Positions 1 through 9,064 of a stretch of DNA of 64,000 bases are shown here, piece after piece. The stretch comes from Marivibrio sp040218065. GTDB taxonomy: Bacteria > Pseudomonadota > Alphaproteobacteria > UBA8366 > Aestuariispiraceae. Numbering within the stretch: position 1 is the first letter of the stretch; each line of letters opens with the position of its first letter. The position numbers and the translations under genes were made by a program. The stretch is from NCBI RefSeq assembly GCF_040218065.1, contig NZ_JAVJQE010000015.1, positions 186,001-250,000 of the forward strand, written 5' to 3'. A model generated the notes under the pieces. It had not been told where the DNA came from and searched no databases. It worked only from the letters and a program-made list of their open reading frames with translations.

Positions 1-165
1 CCCCTTTCAAGGTTAGGTCGCGTCCCAAACGTGATGCTGCAGCGCCGGGCGCTGCTGGTTGGGTGATAGCCCGCCTGCGACGCGGGGTGCAAGGGAAAGC
101 GCGGACCCGCAAAACGGTTCGCCGCGGGGCGTTGCACCTTGGCAACACCTGGCGGGATCCCGGAC
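1..165. other. Non-coding edge of window
   Basis: No convincing gene lies here. The only structure I see is a perfect 7-bp inverted repeat (GCAGCGC, 3-nt loop, GCGCTGC) at 39-55. It sits downstream of the minus-strand sulfotransferase gene but has no T-run on either side, so it is at best a weak terminator. Short open frames on the plus strand have no recognisable product. Confidence 0.4.
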
Positions 166-2022
166 TCAGTCCTCCGCGTCCTCCGCCGCCGGCCGAATCA
201 GTCCCGGCAGGTGCGCCGCCATCGCCGCCCCGCGGCCGATTGAGCTCGTGAACATCGGCCGGCGGACCTGATCCCGGCTTGCTGTCAGCACGCTCGAAGG
301 TTGTTCGAAGAAGCGCGCGCAGCGCTCCTCGAAAGGCAGGCCGAGCCACCCGAGCATCGCGGGAAGCCGGGCGTCCGGGTCTTCGACGAAGGCCTCGTAG
401 GGCTCGCGGCGGACGGCCTCAGGGGCCGCTACCGCCGCCGCGGCGACCGCCCGGCTCAGCGCGCGCTCGAATTGATCGAGCGCCGCGAGATCGCAGGTGA
501 ACGGCGGATTGCGAACGAACTTCTTGGCGTAGACCGACAGCGCGTTGTCGGCGAAGTCGCGCACGATGTGCAGGATCGCCGGCCGCTCGAACAGCGCCGG
601 AAGGATCGTGGCGAAAAGCCCGTTGTACATGTTCTTGTCGACCGGGATCGCGCCGCCCGCGGGATCGAGGCCCACGGCCTCGAAATAGGCGGCGCGCCAG
701 CGCGCCCGTTGCGCCGCGTCGGCGGCGCGCAACCGCTCCAACCCGGCCGGATCGGGCGTCTCGACGTCGCCCAGCCCCAACTCCCGGCACAAGGCCGGAA
801 GCGCTTGGCTCTCGCCGACCGAGCGACAGCGGCTGTGCGCATCGAGAATCTGCGCGAACAGCGAGGTCCCGGAGCGCGGCAAGCCGACGATGAAGATCGC
901 CTCGGGGGTCTCGTCCGCCCCCCGCGCCCGGCGAGCCGCGGGGAGCAGGCTGTCGGCGGCCGCTTCTTGAGCGGCGGCGACCGTCTCGTAGCGCGGCGGG
1001 TCGAACCGCCGCCCGAAGGAGGCGAGTTGCGCGCGCAGCAACGCGTTGCCGCGCTCGTAGAGACGGGCTGCGGCGGCCAACTCGCCGGCGCGCTCCAGCG
1101 TTTCGCCGAGCGCCAGCAGGGCGCCCGGCCCGCCGAGCGGCCCGGCGCCCTCGTCCGCCGCCTCGCCGGCGCGGGCGCGCGCGTAGTCGAAGGCCGCTTC
1201 CCGCGCGGCCGCCGGATCCGGCAGGCGCTCCGCCAGATCGAGCAGCGTCAGGAGGCAGTCGCTCGCCGCGCCGCCGGCCCGGACGATTTCCAGCGCCCGC
1301 AAAGCCGCCTGATCGGACCGGCCGAGCACCGAGTCGAGCCGCACCAGATCGGCCGCGATCGGGGCGCGCGGGTCCCAGAAGCGCTCCAGCCGGGCCGCGC
1401 GCGCCCTCGCGGCGTCGAGATCCTGCGCGTAGGTCTCGGCGCGCAAGGCGAGCGATTCCGCCTCCAGATCCGGGCGATCCTCGGACGCAGGCGCGGGCAG
1501 AATCCCCTTCGCCTCGTCGAAGGCGCCGGCCTGGAGCAGGGACTCGGCGAGGTTGAGCCGCGCTTCGCGCATTGCCGGCGCGGCCTGCAGCACCCGGCGC
1601 CAGAGCGCCGCCGCCTTGCCGACGTCGCCCATCCCGCGCGCGCTGAGCGCGAGATTGTTGAGGATCTGCGGCACGCCGGGCTGCAATCGGCTTAAGCCGG
1701 CGAAGGCGTCGTAGGCGCGCTCCCAGCGCTCCTGGTCGAGCGCGACGGTCCCCGCCGCGAAGAGGCCGGCCTGGCCCTTCGGATCCGCGGCGGCCACCGC
1801 CTCCAATTCGCGGTGGGCCTCCGCCGTGCGCCCCAACCCGTGCAGCGCCAGCCCGGCGAGGTAGCGCACCGGCGTCGGCGTCGCGCCGGTCCCCCGCCGC
1901 AACGGTTTCAAATGCTTCAGGACCGCGTGGAAGTCGCCCTTCTCAAGCGCTGCGCCGGCGCGCCGGACGGCGCGCTCCGCGCCCGACGCCGCCGCCGATC
2001 CGGACGCGCCGCGCGCGGTCAA
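166..2022 (-). CDS. TPR-repeat sulfotransferase
   Basis: Predicted PAPS-dependent sulfotransferase with an N-terminal tetratricopeptide array. The first half (about residues 20-330) is alanine/leucine-rich helical repeat. The second half carries the 5'-phosphosulfate-binding loop as GLPRSGTSLF and a later segment with IVRDFADNALSVY, which fits the 3'-phosphate-binding Arg/Ser region of the family. The 618-residue length suits TPR-sulfotransferase fusions. The start is TTG at 2022, chosen because it overlaps the TGA of the upstream oxygenase gene (TTGA junction), implying translational coupling. The acceptor substrate (glycan, lipid or protein) cannot be read from the sequence. Confidence 0.85.
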   Translation of the reverse strand: MTARGASGSAAASGAERAVRRAGAALEKGDFHAVLKHLKPLRRGTGATPTPVRYLAGLALHGLGRTAEAHRELEAVAAADPKGQAGLFAAGTVALDQERWERAYDAFAGLSRLQPGVPQILNNLALSARGMGDVGKAAALWRRVLQAAPAMREARLNLAESLLQAGAFDEAKGILPAPASEDRPDLEAESLALRAETYAQDLDAARARAARLERFWDPRAPIAADLVRLDSVLGRSDQAALRALEIVRAGGAASDCLLTLLDLAERLPDPAAAREAAFDYARARAGEAADEGAGPLGGPGALLALGETLERAGELAAAARLYERGNALLRAQLASFGRRFDPPRYETVAAAQEAAADSLLPAARRARGADETPEAIFIVGLPRSGTSLFAQILDAHSRCRSVGESQALPALCRELGLGDVETPDPAGLERLRAADAAQRARWRAAYFEAVGLDPAGGAIPVDKNMYNGLFATILPALFERPAILHIVRDFADNALSVYAKKFVRNPPFTCDLAALDQFERALSRAVAAAAVAAPEAVRREPYEAFVEDPDARLPAMLGWLGLPFEERCARFFEQPSSVLTASRDQVRRPMFTSSIGRGAAMAAHLPGLIRPAAEDAED

Positions 2023-3218
2023 GCGCCGGCCGTCCGTTCGATCGCCTTCATCGCCTCAAGCTTTCGCAGCACTTCGTCGAGGGTCTGGACCGGCTGGTCC
2101 GGGAAGGCGGTCAGCAGGTCGGCGCGATCGAAGGCGCGCCGCTGGAGGATCCAGGCGAGCGGCGGCTTCAAGGTCGGCGGAATCCGTTGATCGCCTTCGC
2201 GCGCGCGCAGCACAGGGGTTCCCTGGCGGTCCTGCACGCTCAGATCGTCGCGCCGGCGGGTGAAGCGGATCGCCTCGGGCGGCGTCGGCAGCGCGAATCC
2301 GCCGCGCGGCTTGCGGGTCTCGTCCTGGTGGGCGAGGAACGCGTCGACGAACGCGTCGGCCTCGGCCGTGCGCTTCAACCGGTCGCCCAGATCCGCGAGC
2401 CAGCGCTTGACCGCCTCGCGTCCCTCGGCGGGCCGCGGGCGATTGAGGCGGAAGGCCTCGTCGTCGATCATCGCCTCGCGCAGGGCGTCGATCGCGTCGA
2501 TTCCGATCGTCCCCGTGGCGCCGACGGCCAGATGCAGGGACGCGTCGCTGGAGGCCAGCGCGTCGTGATACCAGCCGCGCGGAATGTAGAGAAGATCGCC
2601 CGGCTTCAGCAGCACCTCCTGATAGAGGCCGCCGCGCTGCGCCTCATGCTGGGCGTCGCTGACCTGCATGAACTTCGGATGATAGATCGGGTGCGGCAGG
2701 CGGGTTTCGTAAAGCCGCCAGCGCTTCTCTCCCGCGACATGCATGGCGAAGACTTCGTGGGTGTCGAAATGCGAGGTGAAGGCTTGGCGCTGTTTGCCGG
2801 AATAGTAGATGTTGGCCTGCACCGTCGCCGCCAGCGCTTCCTCGATCGCGTCGGCGACCTGGCGCAATCCCTCCGTCATGTTCTCGACGCCGTTCGCGAC
2901 CAGCGACGCGCCCTGACGGATCAGGCCGGTCACGGCCGCCGGATCGGGGGTCTCCGTCCAGCCGCCGCCCACGTCGTGGTCGCGCCGAAAGAACTGCGCC
3001 GCCGGAACGCGGGTCCGGTCCATCACCATCATCAAGGAGTCGGGCGACCAAATCGTGCGCATGTTCAACAGCGCGTTGAGCGTCTCGAAATTCATGACGT
3101 CGCGGAACTTGTCGGCGCCGCCTTCGATGTGCGCGGGCTTCTTGTCGTAATGCTCCGCGAAGAACTCCTCTTCGCTCATCGGGGCCAGAATGTCGGCGAG
3201 CGTCAGTCTCTCGGTCAT
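2019..3218 (-). CDS. JmjC/cupin-type 2-oxoglutarate oxygenase
   Basis: Likely Fe(II)/2-oxoglutarate-dependent oxygenase of the JmjC class that includes bacterial ribosomal oxygenases (YcfD/RoxA type). The cupin core shows the HxD iron motif in TSHFDTHEVF, the KRWRLY strand typical of the family, and a distal His in SLHLAVG; a GDLLYIPRGWYH strand lies between. Start chosen at ATG 3218 because GGAGAGG sits about 10 nt upstream; an open frame continues further but lacks a ribosome site. It is followed directly by the sulfotransferase gene with overlapping stop/start. Whether it hydroxylates a ribosomal protein or another target is unknown. Confidence 0.8.
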   Translation of the reverse strand: MTERLTLADILAPMSEEEFFAEHYDKKPAHIEGGADKFRDVMNFETLNALLNMRTIWSPDSLMMVMDRTRVPAAQFFRRDHDVGGGWTETPDPAAVTGLIRQGASLVANGVENMTEGLRQVADAIEEALAATVQANIYYSGKQRQAFTSHFDTHEVFAMHVAGEKRWRLYETRLPHPIYHPKFMQVSDAQHEAQRGGLYQEVLLKPGDLLYIPRGWYHDALASSDASLHLAVGATGTIGIDAIDALREAMIDDEAFRLNRPRPAEGREAVKRWLADLGDRLKRTAEADAFVDAFLAHQDETRKPRGGFALPTPPEAIRFTRRRDDLSVQDRQGTPVLRAREGDQRIPPTLKPPLAWILQRRAFDRADLLTAFPDQPVQTLDEVLRKLEAMKAIERTAGA

Positions 3219-3403
3219 CGCGCCGGCGCCTCTCCATGGTCCGTGCAAAGGCCCGTCCCGGGCCGCGCAGGCGGCGGACGAAGCGCCGCGCCTCGGGCCG
3301 CGCGAGCCTGCGCGTCTCGCGGTCATCTGGCATGGGCGCTCGCGCCTTGTCCACCCTTTTGTCCCTTGTTCCGCGGGGCGGATCGGCCCACTCTCTCGCC
3401 GTC

Positions 3404-4096
3404 ATGAACACGCCCGATCCCGACCCCGTCCTGTCCCGCCTGGCGCGCGTGCGCGCCGATCTCGACGCGGCCGCGAAAAGCGCCGCGCGCGCCCCCGCGG
3501 ACGTCACGCTCGTCGCCGTCTCCAAGACGTTTCCCGGCGAGGCGATCCGACCCGTGCTGACGGCCGGCCATCGCGTCTTCGGCGAGAACAAGGTGCAGGA
3601 GGCGGCCGAGAAATGGCCCGCGTTGCGCGCCGACTTTCCGGACGTGCGCCTGCACCTGATCGGGCCGCTGCAATCCAATAAGGTGAAGGACGCGGTCGCC
3701 TTGTTCGACGTGATCGAGACCGTGGACCGCGAGAAGATCGCGCGACGGATCGCGGCCGAAATGGCGGCGCAGGGCCGCCGCCCGCAGCTCTTCGTGCAGA
3801 TCAACACGGGCGAGGAGGCGCAGAAGGCCGGCGTCCTCCCCGCCGACGCCGACGCCTTTCTCGCCGCCTGCCGCGAGACGCACGGGCTGGAGATCGCGGG
3901 GCTGATGTGCATTCCCCCGGCCGACCAGCCGCCGGCCCCGCACTTCGCGCTGCTGGCCAAGATCGCCGAGCGCAACGGGATCGTGCGCCTCAGCATGGGG
4001 ATGAGCGCCGATTACGAAACGGCGGTGCAGTTCGGCGCGACCCATGTGCGCGTCGGCTCGGCGATCTTCGGCCCGCGAGACTATTCCTCGGGCTGA
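3404..4096 (+). CDS. yggS: YggS-family pyridoxal phosphate homeostasis protein
   Basis: Single-domain alanine-racemase-fold protein (about 230 residues) of the YggS/PLPBP family, which binds PLP and buffers cellular vitamin B6. The PLP lysine is K41 in VTLVAVSKTFP. Other family marks are HLIGPLQSNK, FVQINTGEE, GLMCIPP, LSMGMSADYE and VRVGSAIFG. Start chosen at ATG 3404; the open frame extends upstream into the divergent promoter region shared with the oxygenase gene. Its 3' end overlaps the convergent L,D-transpeptidase gene by 16 bp. Confidence 0.93.
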   Translation: MNTPDPDPVLSRLARVRADLDAAAKSAARAPADVTLVAVSKTFPGEAIRPVLTAGHRVFGENKVQEAAEKWPALRADFPDVRLHLIGPLQSNKVKDAVALFDVIETVDREKIARRIAAEMAAQGRRPQLFVQINTGEEAQKAGVLPADADAFLAACRETHGLEIAGLMCIPPADQPPAPHFALLAKIAERNGIVRLSMGMSADYETAVQFGATHVRVGSAIFGPRDYSSG

Positions 4097-4644
4097 GAGC
4101 CCTCGCTCGCCGCAATCGCGGGATCGGCGCCGTTCAGCACGGCGCGCTCGGAGCCGATATGCAGCGCCGCCTCCGGGCCCGCCTGCTCCAGCAGCATCAG
4201 GAGATCCGGCAGCGCCAGCGCGACGCAGCCCTCTGTCGGACTGTAATCGGGGCGCGCGACATGGACGAAGATCGCGCTGCCGCGTCCGGCCTCCGGCGGA
4301 TCGTCGTTATATCCGAGGACGCCGACCAGATCGTAAAGCCCGTCTTCGCGCCACATCTCCTCGTGGCTGGCGGCGTAGGGCAGAGTGACCGGCTCGTTGT
4401 AATTCGGGTCGGCCGGGTCGTCGCACCAGCCGTCCTGCGGTCCGATCGGCGCCACCGGCAGATCGGTCCGCGGCGCGGCCATACGGTCGGGCCGGTACAG
4501 CACGCGCCGGATCGGCCAGACCCCGGCCGGCGTGACCCCGTCGCCTTCGCGTTTCTCGCCGCGAACGCCGCCTCGCCCGACCGCGCAGGGCGCGATCCGT
4601 CCGTCCGGCAACTCCACCCCTTGTTCACTCACTCGAATGCGCAT
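4081..4644 (-). CDS. L,D-transpeptidase (YkuD) family protein
   Basis: Short (187 residues) YkuD-like catalytic domain. H128 (FVHV) and the nucleophile C140 in PTEGC fit the family H...(S/T)xGC signature. Conserved GVWPIRRVLYRPDR and WCDDPADPNYN segments are typical of the small L,D-transpeptidases that lack a peptidoglycan-binding module. I see no signal peptide, so export is unexplained; a role in cell-wall or envelope cross-linking is family knowledge, not shown here. Stop codon lies inside the 3' end of yggS. Confidence 0.82.
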   Translation of the reverse strand: MRIRVSEQGVELPDGRIAPCAVGRGGVRGEKREGDGVTPAGVWPIRRVLYRPDRMAAPRTDLPVAPIGPQDGWCDDPADPNYNEPVTLPYAASHEEMWREDGLYDLVGVLGYNDDPPEAGRGSAIFVHVARPDYSPTEGCVALALPDLLMLLEQAGPEAALHIGSERAVLNGADPAIAASEGSQPEE

Positions 4645-4704
4645 GACGGACGAATCCTAACGCCGCGCGCCGCGCCCGCCAAGAGGGCCGCGCGCGCCCG
4701 TCCG

Positions 4705-5940
4705 TCACTCGCCGCGCTTCATCGCTTCGTATTTCTGCAGCGCGGCCATCATCGCCTCCGGCACGCGCTCAAGATCGGGGGCGGCGGCGCTCGGAGCCGG
4801 CTCGGGCGCGGCTGCAGGGGTCCCCGAAACCGCCGGCGAAACCGCCGGCGGGGTCGCCCGGGCCGGTTGGGCCGCCCCGGCGCTCTGTTCCGCCATGCGC
4901 ATCAGGACGTCGGCCGCCGCCGGGCTCAACTGGGTCGGCCCGCCGCCGACCGGCGGCGCGCGGTCGGCCGAACCGGCGCTCGCGGCCGCCGAGGCGCCGC
5001 GGTCCGCGCCAGGGGAGTCGCCAGTGGGATCGCCGGGGGGATCGCCGGGGGGATCGCCGGGGCGCGCGCCGGGCTGGATGAAGGCGCTGGGTTGAATCGC
5101 GCCGGCGGCGCGTTGCGGCGCGCCCGTTCCGGTGCGCGCCTGAATCTCGCCCGCCTGCAGGGCCGCCTGCTGCGTCGTCGCCGCGGCGCTCTGACCGCCG
5201 GCTTGCGCGCCTTGAACCGCTTCGGCCGGCAGGTCATGGGTCTTGGGCTGCTGCAGGCTGCGGAAGAAGGCTGTGGGCTCCAGCGCGGCGACTTGCGGAC
5301 CCAGGGTCTGGGTCTCCGCCCGCCCCTGCGCTTGGCGCGCGGCCGGGGTCGCGCCGTCGGGCGCTGCGGGCCGGCCGGGATAGGTCGCCTCGGCCGAGCT
5401 CTGCGTCGCCGGCTCGCCGGACGAGGGCCGCGCCGTCGAACGCGATGCGGCCGGGGCGGCTGCGAGCGCCGCGCCCGCATCGTCGGCCGGCGCGCCGTCT
5501 CCGAACAGGAAGGCCATGGCGTGTCCGCCGATATCCTTGCCGCTGCTCTCTTCGACGACGGTGTCGGCGACCGCCCCGAACAGCCCGATCACGCCGCCGA
5601 ACAGCGCGCCGCCGGCGAGCCGCGAGCCCGCGGATATCGCGTCGCCGGTCAATTCGCGATAGACGGTCGAGACGATGGGTAAATGTTGCAGCGGATTGAC
5701 GGCGTCCAGCGCGTCGGCGAACGTGAAGCCGTCCGCGCCGAATATCTCGTCATAGTGCACGACCTCCGGCTTTTCGTCGGCGCGCGGAAGCTTGGGGGGC
5801 GGATCGGCCCGGTTTTCGGCCCGGTTTTCGGCCCGGCTAAGGCGGGCCGCGTCGCTCAGCTGGCCCGGCTGACGCGCGTCCGGCGTCATCAGCGACCAAG
5901 GCGGCGGCGCGACGGAAGATGCGGCGGATGGCGTCGACAT
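4705..5940 (-). CDS. Uncharacterised Ala/Pro-rich protein with hydrophobic glycine-rich segment
   Basis: 411 residues, family not recognised. The N-terminal part contains a well-structured block (about residues 58-130): HYDEIFGADGFTF, then a segment ending in AGGALFGGVIGLFGAVADTVV, a glycine-rich amphipathic or membrane-inserting stretch. The rest is low-complexity Ala/Pro/Gly with in-frame 12-bp repeats (RAEN repeats near the N-terminus, GDPP repeats near residue 300). The last 25 residues (DLERVPEAMMAALQKYEAMK) look like an amphipathic helix. Divergent from the response regulator gene. I cannot assign a function. Confidence 0.65.
   Translation of the reverse strand: MSTPSAASSVAPPPWSLMTPDARQPGQLSDAARLSRAENRAENRADPPPKLPRADEKPEVVHYDEIFGADGFTFADALDAVNPLQHLPIVSTVYRELTGDAISAGSRLAGGALFGGVIGLFGAVADTVVEESSGKDIGGHAMAFLFGDGAPADDAGAALAAAPAASRSTARPSSGEPATQSSAEATYPGRPAAPDGATPAARQAQGRAETQTLGPQVAALEPTAFFRSLQQPKTHDLPAEAVQGAQAGGQSAAATTQQAALQAGEIQARTGTGAPQRAAGAIQPSAFIQPGARPGDPPGDPPGDPTGDSPGADRGASAAASAGSADRAPPVGGGPTQLSPAAADVLMRMAEQSAGAAQPARATPPAVSPAVSGTPAAAPEPAPSAAAPDLERVPEAMMAALQKYEAMKRGE
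5027..5062. repeat. 12-bp in-frame tandem repeat (3 copies)
   Basis: Three perfect copies of GGATCGCCGGGG in tandem, encoding GDPP on the minus strand. A second 12-bp direct duplication (CCGGTTTTCGGC, two copies, 5809-5832) lies in the same gene and encodes RAEN. Both keep the reading frame. Confidence 0.9.
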
Positions 5941-6112
5941 CGAAAGCTCCCTTCTCTCCGCCGAAGGCGTTTCAATTTTCGTGCCAGCGAACCCGGGTTC
6001 GGAAAGACCGCAATTTCAGGGTGGACAGGCCCGCCGCCCTTGCGGCTTGCTACCCTCAAGCGGGGGCGGGCGACGGGCGGCGGCGCGGCAAAGGTCGAGG
6101 AGCGATAGCGGA

Positions 6113-6799
6113 ATGAGCGATAAGAAGATCCTGATCGTCGATGACGACGAGGCGCTGCGCCAGTCGCTGGCCGAACAACTGCAGCTTCACGAGGAGTTCG
6201 AGACGGTTGAGTTCGGCGAGGCGGGCAAGGCGATCGAGCATCTGAAGGACGCGCGCTACGACGCCGTGCTGCTGGACGTCGGCCTGCCCGACATGGACGG
6301 GCGCGAGGCCTGTCGCATCCTGCGGCGCAACGGCGTCAAAAGCCCGATCATCATGCTCACCGCGCACGACAGCGACAGCGACACCATCCTCGGCCTCGAC
6401 GCGGGGGCGAACGACTACATCGCCAAGCCGTTTCGACTGAACGTGCTGTTGGCGCGTCTGCGCGCGCAGCTGCGCCAGCACGAACAATCGGAGGATGCGG
6501 TCTTCACCATCGGCCCCTACAGCTTCAAGCCGGCCGCGAAACTGATGGTCGAGGCGGAGAGCGGCAAAAAGGTCCGGCTGACCGAGAAGGAGACGGCGAT
6601 CCTGAAGTACCTCTATCGCGCCGGGGACAAGGTGATCGGCCGCGATCGTCTGCTGGGGGAGGTCTGGGGCTACAACGCCGGCGTGACCACGCACACGCTG
6701 GAGACCCACGTCTACCGCCTGCGTCAAAAGATCGAGCTCGACCCCTCGAGCGCGCGGATCCTGGTGACCGAGCCCGGCGGCTACAAGCTCGTCCCGTAA
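6113..6799 (+). CDS. OmpR/PhoB-type response regulator (orphan)
   Basis: 228-residue two-domain regulator. The receiver has the acidic cluster DDD at 10-12, phosphoacceptor D55 in LLDVGLPDMDG, the switch Thr in IIMLTAHD and the conserved Lys in YIAKPFR. The C-terminal winged helix has LTEKETAILKYLYR and the recognition part THTLETHVYRLRQKIE. Start at ATG 6113; the frame is open upstream but without family homology. No histidine kinase is adjacent, so the partner is encoded elsewhere. It resembles the essential envelope-stress regulators of alphaproteobacteria (CenR-like), but I cannot prove that identity. Confidence 0.93.
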   Translation: MSDKKILIVDDDEALRQSLAEQLQLHEEFETVEFGEAGKAIEHLKDARYDAVLLDVGLPDMDGREACRILRRNGVKSPIIMLTAHDSDSDTILGLDAGANDYIAKPFRLNVLLARLRAQLRQHEQSEDAVFTIGPYSFKPAAKLMVEAESGKKVRLTEKETAILKYLYRAGDKVIGRDRLLGEVWGYNAGVTTHTLETHVYRLRQKIELDPSSARILVTEPGGYKLVP

Positions 6800-8052
6800 G
6801 GGCCGCGGCGCTCAGGCGTCAGCCGCGCCAGCCGGCGCATCAGGACCAGCGCCGTCAGCGTCGCGAGCCCCGTGGTCAGCGCCACCGCCGGCGCGGCCGC
6901 GCCCCAGCCGCCGTCCCACGCGGCGAACAGCCCGCCGTCGACCAGCGCGGCGACCAGCAGCGGACCCGACAGCACCCCCATATTGCGCCCGGTCATCAGG
7001 ATGCCGAAGGCGCCGGCCCCGGTGCGCGCGCCGCCCAGGATCGCCGCCGGCAGGCCGTAGAGGCAGCTGGGCGTGATGCCTGCGAGCGCGCCGTAGAGCG
7101 CCAGCGTCGCGATCCCCAGGGCCGGGGTCTCGGCGATCGGAAACAGCGCGACGGCTGCGAACAGCGCGACCTGGCCCGCCAGCACCAGGGCGAGCAGGGC
7201 CGCGATCGGCGCGCCGCGCTTCAGGATCGGGATGGCGACCAGATTGAACACGGCGATCATCGCCACCGGCAGCGCGTAGAGCGCGGCCGCGTCGCCGCCG
7301 TCCAGGCCGCGCCGCTCGCTCAGATAGGTCGGCAGCCAGCTCAGCATCGCCATGTTCTGGGTCGACCAGAAGAAGAAGCACAGACCCGCCAGGATGAGGG
7401 CCGTACGTCGGGCCGGATCGGGCGCGACGGCGCCGGCCTGCGGCACCGGCATCTTCAAGTCGACCGGGGATCCCGGCCGCGCGAGGCGCCAGGAGGCCAG
7501 CCCCACTAGCGCGGCGAATCCGATCCCGACCCAGAAGACCGGGGGCCACAGGGCGGCGCCGGGGCTCGCCGCCTCCCACCCGCGCGCCACGCCGGAGGCC
7601 GCCAGTCCGCCGAGCGGGATCCACGTCGCCGCCAGCGCGCCCGCGACGGCCAGATGCTCGGGTCCCGCATTGCGGGTCATGATCGTCGGGCCGGCGACCG
7701 CCAGGACGGCCATCGCCGTTCCCTCCAGCGCGCGGCCGGCCAGCACGATCCAGCCGTTCTCCGGCGCCCACAGGATGAGCGACGAGCCCGCGATCGCAAG
7801 CGCGGCCGCGCCAATCAGGAACCGCGCGGCCCCGGCGATCTGCATCCACCGTCCGACCTGCAGCGACAGCAGCAGGCCGGCGACCGCGAAGATCGACATG
7901 AAACCGCCGGCCAAGAGCTTCGGATAGCCGAAGCTCGCCAGCATTTCCGGCAGCACCGGCGGCAGCTTCAGTTGCTGATAGGCGCCCAGCACCGCGACGG
8001 CCAGGCCGAAAAAGACGCCGCCCCAGACGGTGCGGCCCGAAGGATGCGCCAT
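6781..8052 (-). CDS. MFS transporter
   Basis: 423-residue major facilitator with about twelve hydrophobic segments, a short cytoplasmic N-terminus (MAHPSGRTVWGG), and a central loop near residues 190-210 separating the two six-helix halves. The first helix GVFFGLAVAVLGAYQQLKLPPVLPE and the later LYGLPAAILGG segment suggest the anion/cyanate-type or general 12-TM MFS group. Substrate unknown. Its 3' end overlaps the convergent response regulator gene by 19 bp, so the two transcripts collide. Confidence 0.85.
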   Translation of the reverse strand: MAHPSGRTVWGGVFFGLAVAVLGAYQQLKLPPVLPEMLASFGYPKLLAGGFMSIFAVAGLLLSLQVGRWMQIAGAARFLIGAAALAIAGSSLILWAPENGWIVLAGRALEGTAMAVLAVAGPTIMTRNAGPEHLAVAGALAATWIPLGGLAASGVARGWEAASPGAALWPPVFWVGIGFAALVGLASWRLARPGSPVDLKMPVPQAGAVAPDPARRTALILAGLCFFFWSTQNMAMLSWLPTYLSERRGLDGGDAAALYALPVAMIAVFNLVAIPILKRGAPIAALLALVLAGQVALFAAVALFPIAETPALGIATLALYGALAGITPSCLYGLPAAILGGARTGAGAFGILMTGRNMGVLSGPLLVAALVDGGLFAAWDGGWGAAAPAVALTTGLATLTALVLMRRLARLTPERRGPYGTSL

Positions 8053-8212
8053 GACGATCCCGATCCTCGCCCGAAACTATCGACCGCGCGCGAAAAACCC
8101 GAGCGGCCGCGCGGGATTGCGCGCGCGACGATAACCCGGCGCTTGGCGCGGCGCACGCGCGCGGATAGCATTTTTCCTGAGACCGTCGGGAACAAGCCGC
8201 AGGGGGCGCGCT

Positions 8213-9064
8213 ATGGGCGCTGACGACGACCGGAAGACGAGGGCGCCCTTCACCGTGCGCTTTTGGGGGACGCGCGGCTCGATCGCCTGCGCCGGGCCGG
8301 AGACGTTGCGTTACGGCGGCAACACCTCGTGCATCGAGGTGATGTGCGGCGATCGACGGCTGATCTTCGACGCGGGCACGGGGCTGCGCAAGCTGGGCGG
8401 GGCGATGGCCGGGGAAGGACCTCAGGAAGTCGACCTGTTTCTGACCCACACCCATCTCGACCACATCATCGGCCTGCCCTTCTTCGCGCCCTTCCACATT
8501 CCGGGTTTCACGCCGCGCCTGCACGCCGGCCACCTGCTGCCGGACCGCAGTTTGCGCGGCGTCCTGGGCGAGATGATGCAGGCGCCGCTGTTTCCCGTGC
8601 CGCCGGAGGTGTTCCGCGCCAATGTCTCCTTCCACGATTTCGAGGCGGGCGAAACTCTCAAGCCGGCTCCCGGGATCGTTCTCAAGACGGCCCCTTTGAA
8701 CCATCCCAACGTCGCGGTCGGCTATCGCATCGACTTCGACGGCCGCGCCGTTTGCTATATTACGGATACGGAACATTATCCGGAAGGGCGCGACGAGACG
8801 CTGGTCGATCTGGTGCGCGGGGCCGATGTGATGATTTACGACGCCACCTACACGGACGAGGAATATCCCCGCTTCGTAGGCTTCGGCCATTCCACCTGGC
8901 AGGAGGGCTGTCGGGTCGCGGACGCCGCCGGCGTCGGCCGGCTGGTGTTGTTTCACCACGAACCCAGCCACGACGACGAGACGATGGACGAGATCGCCGC
9001 CGCGGCCGACGAGACCCGCCCGGGGACGCTCACCGCGCGCGAGGGGATGATCCTTGAAGTCTGA
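8213..9064 (+). CDS. MBL-fold metallo-hydrolase / phosphodiesterase-like
   Basis: 283-residue metallo-beta-lactamase-fold enzyme. The N-terminal RFWGTRGSI and YGGNTSC motifs, the metal motif THTHLDHI (HxHxDH), a further His near ILKTAPLNHP, YITDTEH and the late LFHHEPSHDDE motif all match the group of MBL phosphodiesterase-like proteins. Expected to bind two Zn ions; the physiological substrate is not evident. A run of G (CAGGGGGCG) precedes ATG 8213. The downstream methyltransferase begins inside its 3' end, so the two are probably co-transcribed. Confidence 0.85.
   Translation: MGADDDRKTRAPFTVRFWGTRGSIACAGPETLRYGGNTSCIEVMCGDRRLIFDAGTGLRKLGGAMAGEGPQEVDLFLTHTHLDHIIGLPFFAPFHIPGFTPRLHAGHLLPDRSLRGVLGEMMQAPLFPVPPEVFRANVSFHDFEAGETLKPAPGIVLKTAPLNHPNVAVGYRIDFDGRAVCYITDTEHYPEGRDETLVDLVRGADVMIYDATYTDEEYPRFVGFGHSTWQEGCRVADAAGVGRLVLFHHEPSHDDETMDEIAAAADETRPGTLTAREGMILEV

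Noticed and set aside
39..55. Terminator at the left edge
   Set aside because: The 7-bp hairpin has no T-tract on either strand, so I do not call it.
4081..4096. Frameshift or mis-assembly at the yggS and L,D-transpeptidase ends
   Set aside because: Both proteins end at family-typical positions; the 16-bp overlap is an ordinary convergent arrangement.
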